NCBI RefSeq assembly: GCF_003086295.3
Contig: NC_092053.1
Span: forward strand, 82,645,671-82,709,670
Length of the DNA: 64,000 nucleotides
Reading direction: 5' to 3'
DNA from: Arachis hypogaea
Lineage: Eukaryota > Streptophyta > Magnoliopsida > Fabales > Fabaceae
Below the pieces are notes generated by a model, which was given only the letters and a program-made list of their open reading frames with translations, ran no database searches and was not told the DNA's origin. Made by a program: the position numbers and the translations under genes. Positions 51,661 to 62,582 of the stretch are shown piece by piece. Position 1 is the first letter of the stretch, and each line of letters opens with the position of its first letter.

Positions 51661-54121
51661 TGATGAGTATTTTGGTGAAAAATAAATTTCCCCCAAAACA
51701 TACAAATCTAACCGGCAAGTGTACCGGGTCGTATCAAGTAATAAAAACTCACGGGAGTGAGGTCGATCCCACAGGGATTGAAGGATTGAGCAATTTTAGC
51801 TTAGTGGTTAATTTAGTCAAGCGAATCAAGATTTAGTTGAGTATTTTGTGGTTTGCAGAAATTAAATTGCATGGAATTAAAGAGAGCAGGGAATTAAATT
51901 GCTGAATCTTAAAGAACAAGAAATTAAATGGCAGAAACTTAAAGTGCAAGAAATGTAAATTGCGGAAACTTAAAGTGCAAGAAATGTAAATGGCTCGAAA
52001 TGTAAAGGGGATTAGGAGTTGGATTTGCAGAAATTAAACAAAGGAAAGTAACTTGCATCAATCAAAAGAGTAAAAGAAGGTTTGGATTGAATCGGATCTT
52101 GAAGCAGTAAAGTAAATGAACATTAAAAGCAAGAAACAAAATGTAAATTAGGAATTCAGATCTCAGGGCCCAGAGACTAGAAAACCAAGTCTAGATCTCA
52201 ATGCCTTCCTAGATCCAACAAGAACAAGTGCAAGGGAATTGTAAATTGCAAGGAAAGTAGATGAGAAGCAAGTAACAGAAACGGAAATTCAATTGCAGTA
52301 AATAAACAGAGAGATCCAAGGATGAGATTGAAACAGAATTTCTTCAATTCTCTAACCCAAGATCCAAGACAATGGTAATTGAAATTGAAAGCAATAAAAC
52401 TGAGAGGAAGAGAAGTGAATTCTCCTTCCCCAAGACAAAGAAATTAAAGATCACTCAATGTCCAAAGCTCTCCGGAAACTATTATGAAAATTCAAAGGGA
52501 AAGCTCTCCCGAAGAACTTGAATTCTATCCTATTTATACACTTTCTTCCAATGATCTTCAAGCCTTGAGTTGGGCCTTTGCTCTTGGTGGAATTGGGTTG
52601 AAAGAGGCCTTGGTTGATTGCTCTTGGATTTTGAAGAGGAACCAAAACGAACCAATTGAACCGGGTTTGAGTTTTGCAAAAGTTGGACCAAAAGTTTGAG
52701 CAAAAGTTAGGGGTCTAACTTTTGCTCCAACTTTTCATATCAGCCACCATAACTTGCTGCTATCCACGTTGGAACAAAAGTTAGGGGTCTAACTTTTGCT
52801 CCAACGTTGGCCTCCCTTATGCACATTTATGGCGCCAACTTTGTCCTCTTGTCATGTTGGCAATTTTATGCCCAATATAGACTATCATATATGGTTGGAA
52901 AGCTCTAAATTTCAGCTTTCAAAACCACTTAGAATCACCTCAATTGGACATCTACAACTCAAGTTATGATCATTTGAAGAAGGCATGGTCGCTGGCTTTG
53001 GTGTGCAGCGTTTGAGGTAACGTTTGCCTCAAACGTTGGCGAAAACGCCAGTTCTGGAGGCTCAAACGTATTGTCCACCCCATACTATTATACGTTGTTG
53101 GAAAGCCCTGGATGTCTACTTTCCATTGCCATTGGAAGCGCATCAATTGGAGCTCTACAGCTCGAGTTATACTCCGTTGAAGGTGCAGAGGTCAGTTGGC
53201 CTCACTGCAGGTTGCCACCATGTTCGTTTATGCACATTGCGGGGCAGTTTTCTCCCTCAATTTTAGTGTCCACCATGCAGTGCCATATATGCTTGGAAAG
53301 CTCTTGATTCCTATTTTCCAATGCTTCTTGAATCACCTCATTTGGAGCTCTGTAGCTCAAGTTATTCTTGTTGGAAGTATACCCCTTGCACACTCATGGC
53401 GCCAATGTTAGCCCAAAAGTTAGGGGCTAACGTTGGCGCAAACTTTTGCTCTCCCTTTGTGATTTTCATGTGCCAACGTTAGCCACCAAGTTAGGGGGCT
53501 AACGTTGGCGCAAACTTTTGGTGCCCAGGGAGGTTTTCTTCATGCCAACGTTAGCCTCAAAGTTAGGGGGCTAACGTTGGCGCAAACTTTTGGTGCCCAG
53601 GGAGGTTTTCTTCATGCCAACGTTAGCCTCAAAGTTAGGGGGCTAACGTTGGCGCAAACTTTTGGTGCCCAGGGAAGTTTTCTTCATGCCAACGTTAGCC
53701 TCAAAGTTAGGGGGCTAACGTTGGGGCTAACTTTTCAACCAAAAGTTTGTGCAAAAGTTTGATGCTAACTTTAAGTCCAGCTTTTTGCTTTCGGGTTCAA
53801 TTTCACTTATTCCATTGTCTTCTCTTTACTCCTAGCTATTCCTTCTTGCTTCAACCTTTCTCCAAGCTTTCTTCACCTATCATTAATCAACCAAACACAT
53901 CAAAGATGTGCTTGAAATCATGAGATATTCATTCTTTCATAATATGTGACAATTATAGTATAAAACCTCATGAAATAGCATGAATTCATACATGGTTGAT
54001 TAAATCAAAGGAAACATGACAATCTAGCTAATTGGCTTTCTTGTAGCTCAAGAAAGTGCATAATTCTAATGAAAACAAAAGAAAAAGACTAGTTAAAATA
54101 GGCTAAGATGACTTGTCATCA
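51661..54121 (-). repeat. 5' LTR of family S element
   Basis: 2461 bp, minus strand TGATGACAAGTCATCTTAGCC...AATACTCATCA. It shares its start and the GTGGGATCGACCTCACT box with the solo LTR at 59887. The TATA box reads TATAAATA on the minus strand (52531-52538). Dyad-rich U3 spans 52700-53740. Confidence 0.85.
53472..53740. repeat. 72-bp tandem repeats with 13-bp inverted arms
   Basis: Four copies begin at 53472, 53544, 53616 and 53688, exactly 72 bp apart. In the later copies GCCAACGTTAGCC and GGCTAACGTTGGC are perfect inverted arms around about 12 bases; the arms are partly changed in the first and last. The open frame through them (24-residue repeat) exists only because 72 is a multiple of three. 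Confidence 0.9.
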
Positions 54122-54370
54122 ACGCCTCACGTCATTGGGAAGATTCAGCTTCTTCTCAATGTTCAAGTTTTTTTTTGTATAACAGGAGAAGCGTATCTCG
54201 CAGTAGAAGTTGGGGAATTTGATTCAATCAGTGGATGGAAGTGACTGATTTTCTATGTCTTCATCATTCAGCGGATTCTTGGCATAATTAGCATATAGTG
54301 AGGGGGTAAAGGTCTTGGAGCGTTTCCTCTTTTTGGAAGTGGTGGCTATAACTTTTCCTTTATCCGACAT
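54122..54370 (-). pseudogene. ORF2 N-terminal remnant
   Basis: MSDKGKVIATTSKKRKRSK from ATG 54368-54370, nearly identical to the N element ORF2 start, with an in-frame TGA at 54224-54226. The frame continues with NIEKKLNLPNDV up to the family S insertion at 54121. Confidence 0.75.
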
Positions 54371-54371
54371 C

Positions 54372-55674
54372 CTGAAAAACAGAGATAATACAATATAAGC
54401 AGATAGCCAATGAAACATAAAGCACTCAAAGCAAAGCAAAATCATGAAGCAAAAGAAGAAATGAAATTTCTTAGAATGCAAGCAAACAGAATTCAGAATT
54501 TAAACCAAACTTCAAACCAAGAATTCAAACCATATTTTGCACATTGCTTGTTTACTGAGCTTAGAAAGCACCATATCTAAAAGAATGATATAAAGAGTTA
54601 AGTTGAAAACCAAAAGAAGTCAGCTGGTTAAGTAGGTTAAAGTTAGAAATCAGTTTGAAAATTAGTGATATGGCAATTACAGGGATGTAAGCATGTTCAT
54701 AATCATGAATTGCAACAAGTCATTGATGATGAAATATGATGTAGCTAGAAAGCAGTTAATGTGAAACAAACCATCAATCAATGCAAGGATCAGTAGCAAT
54801 GTTAGTGAAATTAAAATCTTGAGAGACAAGTAAATCAAGCACATTTAACACCAATTCTAACAATGCACACAAGTCACAAGCTCAAATGTTAATTGGAAAT
54901 CTCATGGTCTATGTAACTCACTGAGACAACATATGAACACAATGAACTAATTGGTCACATAGATGGGAACGTTCGAACTTGTGTGTCCATGCAAAAGAGG
55001 CAAAAATTTTTAAGGAAATCACAAGTGATGGTCGATTAGAGAGTTTATTCAAACCATTTAATGCCTATATGCAAGCCATCATGCATAACAAGCAAAGAGT
55101 TTAAGCAAGACCAAAACTTGTTCCTAAGGATTTTCCAAAACCATTTAAGCAACAAAACTCTAATTGAACAGAATTCATCAACTAGGGGTTGCTACATTCA
55201 TCAAACAAGATCAACACAAAAACTATGGTTAAGAAAAATCCAGCAGCATTTCAGCAGCAAATTGGCCACTTTCCAAATTCAAACAGTCAAATCAGATTTC
55301 ATATGAATTCATTAACAATTAGAAGCACAAAATCACACATATACAAGTTCATATGAATATAACAGATAGCCAATAGTTCAGCACAAGGCAATGCAGGTAA
55401 CACAGAGAACAAGGGTAGTTGCTTCAATCAACACTCCCTTCACCAATCCATCTCAAGCAAGCAGCATTAACTCATTACATGAACACAAAATAATGCAGCA
55501 AAACAGAGCAATTTCACACAGCAACAGAAATTCAAACAATGCCTAAATCCACTATTCAGCCCAGATTCGCTAACCACCTAAATCAAACTAAACTAACTAA
55601 CTAAGCTAATTCTAACTAAATTAATGGAATTACAGTAAGCAGTAAAAAGAATGCAGAACAGGGGAAGCAAGAAC
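54372..55674 (-). other. Probable intron upstream of ORF2 remnant
   Basis: Minus strand GCCCAG|GTTCTT at 55675/55674 and TTTTTCAG at 54372-54374; 1303 AT-rich bases with no gene. Homologous to 29837-30859. Confidence 0.5.
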
Positions 55675-56029
55675 CTGGGCTACAGAGACTGAATGGGGGA
55701 ATTGGATGGAAGGCGAAGTAGAGGGGTGGGTTGATGTGGCTGTGGAGCTCGCGCCGGCGACAATGGCGGTCGCGGTGGTGCTTGGGGTGGCGCGAAGGCT
55801 TGCTGTGGAAGAGAGAGCATAAACAGGGGGGGTAGAGTGGAGTGAGAGAGCGAGAAAGCGAGGAAGATGGGTGAGGGTGCGCACGGTGATGGCAACGGCG
55901 GTGTTCCAGAGGGCTCGCTGGAGTGCTGGTGGTTGCAGGGGTAACGGTTAGCAATGGAGGGAAATGGAACGTTGGGGGTGAAAGGGACGAAGGGGTAGTG
56001 CGCAAATGCGCTAGGGCTTCGCGTCTCTG
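55675..56029 (-). other. CT-rich leader exon candidate
   Basis: Pyrimidine-rich, GC-richer stretch homologous to 30860-31196, with CGCCGGCGCGAGCTCC. No supported protein. Confidence 0.42.
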
Positions 56030-56450
56030 GTTAAATGGGGTTTTTGAATCCGCGCGAGCATCGTCAGCGTGGGTGATCGGAAATAGGGAGGTGACGCGTC
56101 TCTGGTACAGTGCGCGTCCGCGCGGGTATGCTGGGCCAGAGGCACAAAGGAGGCCCAAAGTTGGCACAACTCTCGGGTCCTTTGGCCTGGGTGATGTGAA
56201 AAGGCATCAACGCGCGCGCACCTTGCGCGTTTGCGTGGATGGTATGAGCCTATGGAATAAGCGCGGAGGCGCGAAGTACGCTAACGCATATATAAAGAAA
56301 TAGGGAGTGGCGCGGACGCGTACAGCGTGCGTCCGCGTGGGTTGAGATACAGAGTTGGCCCAAAAGTGGCACAACTCTCTGGTCTTTGGCCCAGATAGCC
56401 GAAATGGGCAGCCTGCGCGCACGCGCGCCTTGCGCTTGCGCGTAGGTTGG
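56030..56450. repeat. Internal CG array, N-like element
   Basis: GCGCGCGCACCTTGCGCGTTTGCG-class motifs in several blocks, homologous to 31197-31700, followed by a poly-T run at 56454-56468. Confidence 0.78.
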
Positions 56451-56756
56451 CTTCTTTTTTTTTTTTTTAAAGAGCATCAAAGGACTTCCAAAATTTCCAT
56501 TCTTCTTCAAGACTCTAAACTAGCTAAGATGTAATATTCAGTACATTTTGAAACATATGGGATCTTTCAAACAACTTGAGAAAACTTGCAGTTCAAGCAA
56601 AAACTCAATTCAAAGATTCATCCCCTATCCGAGCATAGAATGCATAGACAACTTAGCAAGCAAAGAAAAATATGCCCAGAAATAGAGAAACTCTGTACAA
56701 TGGAACTCAATTCATTCATTCATTATATTTACAAGAGAATGGAAAGAGTTTACCAT

Positions 56757-56774
56757 GGTGGGGTGTCTCCCACC
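56757..56774 (-). promoter_or_regulatory. Conserved hairpin after ORF1 stop
   Basis: Minus strand GGTGGG-AGACAC-CCCACC, 48 bases after the ORF1 stop. Confidence 0.65.
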
Positions 56775-56822
56775 AAGCACTTTTAGTTTAAGTCCTTAAG
56801 TTGGACTTTGGTAGGCTTCTTG

Positions 56823-58658
56823 TCAAGGCGGCTTATGCTTGTATCCATCCTTGAACCTCCAAAATTGCTTGTCCTTCAATCGGTTGTCAGACGTTCCAAC
56901 CTTCTTCATTAAGCTTTGGTGAGGTTCTTTCCAAGACGTGAGCTCCCAAAATTGACTATCATAGGATAATCCAGGATCCCATATCTTGTCCTCGCATCCA
57001 TCTTCCAGTTGATTGCCTTGACTTTGTCCGGGCGACGAGAAAATAGAATTCTCATGGAAGCACCAATCCATGCTCTCCATTTTCGAGCTTCCCACCATAA
57101 TGAACCTAGATTTAGATCGCCAACCACTAAACATCCTCCTTTTTCGCTTAATTCCACAAAGTGCCCTGAGTTGGCCATCCGTTTCAAGCAAACCGTACTC
57201 GATTGGGGTAATAAAGATGAGAGTTAGAAGTTTTACCCACTCAAGTGGAGGATTGGATGACGAACTAGGTGGAGGAGTTCCCAAAGATCTTGATAAAGCA
57301 TGTTCTACTCCCGTCCATCCTTTTCTAGAGGTTTTCACCACTTGGCAAGGTTCTTCAAGTTCCTCCTCATGCCAAGCTTTCTTAAGTTCACATCCTTCTT
57401 CACCGATTTCTTCTATTTCTTTCCCATCACTCTCATCATAGATAGGAGGCAAAGTAAAATCTACCTAATCATCAAATCTAGACATTTTGGAGAAGGACTC
57501 TTCAAACTCAGATGGATCGTATGTTGATTCCGAATCATCATAAATAGGAGCGCTTGTTGCTTGGAGTACTTCTCCCAGTTCTTCATCTTCAGTAGGCCTT
57601 GGAGGGTTCAAGTCTTCCTCATCCTTGCTTTCTAATCCACTGGGGAAGGGTTCAACAAGATCGTCAAGGGGGTTGATCAACATGGGCAAAAAATCACAAG
57701 TGATGGAACCCACTTCTTGATCAATTTCCTTCAACTCTCTGTTTACTTCTGCAACATTACTCTTTTCTTCAACATTCCTTCCAAACTCCTTGGAAGAGGG
57801 TTCTTCAATTCGGTATTCCTTTATGTGATCAACGTATCCTAAACATCCATCCACTACTTCCTTCTGTGCACTAATATCTATCTTCTCCTCTTGTTGTCCT
57901 TCTTGCCTCGATTCTCCTTCCTCACCATGGAGGTTCAAGTTCACATCCTCACAGATCTCCTTGATTGTCTCTCCACATTCAACAATGGGGGTACTCAAGG
58001 TGCATGAACTTAGGTGAGATGTTAAGTTATTCACGGTCTCTACCATGCTAGCTATCTTTACTCTTAGCTCCTTAAACTTAGTTTTATCCTCCTCTTGTCG
58101 CCTTAGGATGCGAGATTCAAGGTCTCTCAGTTCTGATATGAAGGCTTCATCGGGAGGCGGTGGTGTTAGAAGAGAGAGTTCATCAGTTAAGGAAAGATTA
58201 TTGTAATCGGAAGGTGGTTCATGTTGGTGGAGTTCTTGAGGTGGTGTATGTGGAATTTGTGGTTCTTGGGAATATTGGTATTGGGATGGTGGTTATTCTA
58301 TATATGATTCGAACGGTGGTTGATATGGTATGTATGAATTATGGTCATGTAGAGTGGAATATTGGTGTGAGGCTTGTGAGTATGATGTGTAGCTATATTG
58401 AGGAATGGAGTCACATGCATATGATGATTGTGGTTGACAACCACAATAAAGGTCATCACACACATTGGACTGGTATACATTAAGATCAGAATTATACCCA
58501 TTGGAGTTCGTAGGAGGTTGTTGCCATGAAGGTTGTTCATAAGCTTGAAGTTCCTCCCATCCTTGATTTCCAAATCCTTGATGCATATCCTCATTGGAAC
58601 TTCCATTTCCTACAACATATTTTGAACTACGCTCATAGCCAAAAGGATGAGAATCCAT
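56823..58658 (-). pseudogene. ORF1 of N-like element, two or more stops
   Basis: Starts MDSHPFGYERSSKYVVGN at 58658, homologous to the N ORF1. In-frame stops at 58293-58295 and 57465-57467; otherwise one frame throughout. Pro/Tyr/Gln-rich start, acidic middle, conserved end with WVKLLTLIF, PIEYGLLETDGQLRALCG, KIWDPG and YKHKPP. It lacks a short segment present in the N copy near the KMESMDW region. Unrecognised family. Confidence 0.75.
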
Positions 58659-58793
58659 AATGAAATAGAAAATAAAGACAAAAGGTAATAAGAAATAAAG
58701 AAGATAAAACCCTAACTAATAAAAACTGGCAAACAAACCAAAGTTCAAGCTATTCACAATATGTACAATAACGAATAACATAGCACCATTGGT

Positions 58794-58811
58794 TCCCCGG
58801 CAACGGCGCCA
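58794..58811 (-). promoter_or_regulatory. Primer-binding site, N-like element
   Basis: Plus strand TCCCCGGCAACGGCGCCA, exact tRNA-Asp 3' end, three bases before the LTR at 58815. Confidence 0.92.
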
Positions 58812-59886
58812 TTTTGATGGACGGGCTTTTCTTTGGTGGTATAGAATTTCCTCAATTGAATGAATTCTTGTTGTAAAGTATAGTTCTACACCATCAAACA
58901 ATTCCCGCATCAAAAATTTAGGATGTCACATGTAACAAACCCCAAATCAAAATTAACCGGAGTATTTAGACTCCGGTCGTCTCCCTAGGACACAATGGAG
59001 TGCATGCGTATTGGTTATGATGGGGTAAAAAGGGGGTTTTTGTTTATGAGATGGCAAAAAAGTAAATTTAGCGAGTAAATAAAGAAAACAAAATAAAGAA
59101 CTCTTGGCTAAGGCTTGGGTACTCGAAATCACCATCCTAGTTAACAAACCTATTATTGACAATTATGAGAGGCCAACCCATTAAGTCTACTTCTCGAAGT
59201 CTTAAGTACGTAATATTTACTCCTAGACCAGAAGTATGTCAAATAGGCCTAATCACATCCACCCATAAGTCCTAAACTACCTACTAATTAGCTTAGTAGT
59301 GGGTTCGCGTCAATGAGCTTCAAATTGATCACACAGGATTCTCAAATTACCAAATCCATTATGTCCAAAAATTCAGGATCACTCAAGTCCCTTGGCTTAG
59401 GCCAAGAGTTGATAAAACTACTCAAGAACCAAAGAGAACATTTCATCGAACACTTGGAGTGCAATAAAAATCAACATCATAAATTGCAAGGATATCAAAA
59501 TCTATCACTATTAATCGCAAGAAAAGTGAGGTCACAACTCAATTCATCAAGTAAAGAAACATCAACATTAAATTGCATTAAATGTAAACAAATCCAACAT
59601 GAGTCATCATTACAAAAGAGAGCAAAATAAGGAATTGACATAAAAACTAAGAGGGTCAAGATGTAGAAATGAGAAATTATCAAAGAAACAAGATGAGATC
59701 AAGTAATTAAACATGAAATTAAAATAATCTAACCTAATCCTAACCTAATTCTAGAGAGAATAGGGAGCTTCTCTCTCTAGAAAACTAACTAAAGGCTCAT
59801 GTTGGCTAAAACTAATTGCTCCCCCCCTACTTGGACTTCAATTCTGCATGAAATACACTCAGAAATAAGTTGGATTTAGGCCTGGG

Positions 59887-61969
59887 TGATGACAAGTCAT
59901 CTTAGCCTAGTTTCACTAGCCTTTTTCTTTGTTTTTATTAGGTTTTATACACTTTCTTGCATTCTAAGTAAGTAATTTGGAATGGAAATGCATGACTTCT
60001 TTGAATCAAACAACCACCATTTAATTGATGCTAAATCATGAGGTTTAGGCTAAATTTCATTGATTTTTTATGATTTATAAACCTTGTGAATTTGGTGATA
60101 CTTTGATTGGTTGTTTTGATTAATTGTAGGTGAAGAAAAGAAGAAAAGAAGAAAGCGTGGCCTAAGAAGCGTGGCCCAAGGAAGAAAAAGTGTGGCCAAG
60201 GAAGGAAGAAATGTGGTGCAACAATGAAGGAAAACCATGAAGCTCACTCCAAGAGCACCATGCTCACCAAGGGAGCGCTACATTTTCTCTCAAGGAACCA
60301 AGGCACAATGCTCTGCTCACTTTATGAGCTGAGCACAATATGAGGCCAAGAAACAAGGAACGGAAAGACCAAGCTCAGCTCACCATGTGAGCATTATCGG
60401 GCATGCATCCAAATAAATTCAAGGAAATTGTTTGACAAGTGCATTCTCCAAGATTTGAACCCATGACCAAAGGGGGTTGGGGGAGTGCTAATCACAAGAG
60501 GAAATAAGCCAAAAATGGCCAAATGCATCATCCAGGATTCGAACTCAGCACCTAGAGGAAGCAAGGAGCAAGGCACCACAAGAAAACCAAGGAAAAGCTC
60601 CAGCGCATGCACTCATCAAGTTTCGAACCAAGGACCCCTCCTTGTGAGCACCAAGGCTCAGCTCACTTGGAGAGCTGAGCGCTACCCTTGGTGCATCTCA
60701 CAAGCACTTTGACACGGGCCATGGGGAGTGGAGCGCGCATCTTGACACGGTCCAGGGAGGGCAGCGCGCAACAATATTTCACCAAGGCACCAATGCTCAG
60801 CTCACTTTGTGAGCTGAGCATTCCCCTGATGCTTCCCCCAACAATTGCACGCTACAAAGGGTCCTCACACTAAGCATCAATGCTCAGCTCCCCACTTGAG
60901 ATGAGCATCCCCCTGGAAGCAAATTCTCCATGGGCTGAAAATTCAATTAAAACTCCAACTTAATTTATTTCTTCACCAAATTAAAAGCCCATCCAAATTC
61001 CAAAATCCAAAAATAGAAAGTGTATAAATAAGAGCTAGTTTGATGTAATTAGGACCCTTTTCGACCTCTAGACTTTACTTTGAATTTTCCTTTTAATTTT
61101 CATTTTCATTTTGAGCTTTTACTTTTTGAATTTAGATCTTAGAGAATTGGAAAGGAGAATTTTGTCTCTCTTCTTCCTTGTTCTTGCTTGAGCACTCTTT
61201 ACTTTTCTTGCTTTGGATCTTGGGTGAAGAATTGAAGAACTTCTGTTTCAATCTCACCTTGAGATCTCTTGTTTACTTTCTCTGCATAATTGAATTTCCA
61301 TTTCTGTTTACTTTACTGCTTCATCTTCTCTTTAATTCTGCAATTTACTTTTTTTTACTTCTTTTGCAATTGTTCTTGTTGGATCAAGGACGGATTTGAG
61401 ATCTAGACTTGTTATCTAGTCTCTTCCACTCCTGAGATCTTCAACCTCTTTTACATTGCTGGAAATTAAGCACAAGTCATTTTCTGTTTACTTTTCAAAG
61501 TATTTTACTCTTCTGTTTGAGATCAACTTTAATCCAAATCATCTTCTACTCTTTTGTTTAATGCAATTTATTTGTTCTTGTTTAAATTCTGCAATCCCAA
61601 TTCCCAATTCCTTTTATGATTCAAGCAAATTTACATTTCTTGCACTTTAGTTTCAGCCATTTACATTTCTTGCAATCTAAGTTTCTGTAATTTACTTTAC
61701 TTATTCTTTAAGATTCAGCACTTTTACTTTCCTGTTCTTTAAAATTCTGCAATTCTCCCTTCTCCATTTACATTTAAGCAATTTAGTTTCTGCAAATTAC
61801 AACTAACTCAACCAATACTTGATTCGCTTGACTAAATCAACCACTAAACTAAAATTGCTCAATCCTTCAATCCCTGTGGGATCGACCTCACTCATGTGAG
61901 TTATTATTACTTGATGCGACCCGGTATACTTGCCGGTGAGTTTTGTGTTGGATCGGTTTCCACACATCA
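59887..61969 (+). mobile_element. Solo LTR, S type
   Basis: TGATGACAAGTCATC...CCACACATCA, 2083 bp, flanked by identical CTGGG (59882-59886 and 61970-61974). No internal sequence. U3 has GCTCAGCTCAC/GTGAGCTGAGC dyads at 60315-60905 and a TATA box (tataaata) at 61023-61030. Confidence 0.93.
60315..60905. repeat. U3 dyads GCTCAGCTCAC / GTGAGCTGAGC
   Basis: Five imperfect copies (near 60320, 60375, 60655, 60807, 60885). The best, 60793-60821, has 13-bp perfect arms around TTT. It ends about 118 bp upstream of the TATA box. Confidence 0.8.
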
Positions 61970-62462
61970 CTGGGCAACTCAGAAATTGCCCCCAGCGTTT
62001 TGCCTTCAAGTGGGCCACGTGAGGGTATCGGCGCGTGCGCGCCATGTGCGCGTGCACGTCGATGGCAAATTCTCAATCCGCGCGGACGCGACATGTACGC
62101 GTGCGCGTCCATAGGTGAAATCACTTCCGCGTGTGCCCGCCTGGTGCGCGTGCACGTCCTTTGTGTATTCCCAACCTTTGTTTCTCCATGCATTCTCCCT
62201 TTTTGGTATGTTTTTCTCCTCATTTCTTCCATCCAATATTTGCCTTATGGACCTGGAATCACTCATCAAACGCATCAAGGTATCGAATGGAATTAAAGTG
62301 AATTAAAATCACCAATTTAGGGCCTAAAAAGCATGTTTTTACACATAAGCAAAATTCAAGGGAGAATTACAAAACCATGCTATTTCATTGAATAAATGTG
62401 AGAAAAAGTGACAAAATCCCCCAAAATAAGCACAAGATAAATCACAAAATCGGAGTTTATCA

Positions 62463-62582
62463 GCATTCCAGCCGTGTATGAAATCATATCCTCTGTAAGC
62501 AATCCTTGCCTTACAGGTGCGGCATTCTAGCCGTGTATGAATTAATTTCTTCTGCAAGTGATCCCAGGTTATCAGTTGCAGG
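62463..62582. repeat. Tandem duplication of about 60 bp
   Basis: GCATTC(C/T)AGCCGTGTATGAA begins both copies (62463 and 62522), each followed by a diverged tail with TCTG(T/C)AAG(C/T)(A/G)ATCC. It lies directly beside the N-like LTR end. Confidence 0.75.

Larger units (their letters stand above)
50723..54121 (-). mobile_element. Family S element, 3' part deleted
   Basis: Minus strand: 5' LTR 51661-54121, primer site 51637-51654, short leader and the first part of gag. Everything after the gag core is missing at the junction near 50722-50740. It is inserted in the ORF2 of the neighbouring N-like element (right flank ACGCC, 54122-54126). Confidence 0.8.
54122..62462 (-). mobile_element. N-like non-autonomous element, 3' part lost
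   Basis: Minus strand: 5' LTR 58815-62462 (split by a solo LTR), primer site, ORF1, hairpin, CG array, CT-rich leader, probable intron and the first 80 codons of ORF2, where the family S LTR begins. Same layout as the intact N element. Confidence 0.85.
58815..62462 (-). repeat. 5' LTR of N-like element, split by solo LTR
   Basis: 58815-59886 plus 61975-62462, about 1.56 kb without the insertion. The parts rejoin at GGCCTGGGCAACTCAGAAATTGCCCCC, as in the uninterrupted N LTR at 35225. CG array at 62031-62158. Confidence 0.88.

Noticed and set aside
53505..53762. Frame with a 24-residue tandem repeat
   Set aside because: Produced by the 72-bp tandem repeat in an LTR; no start context or relatives.
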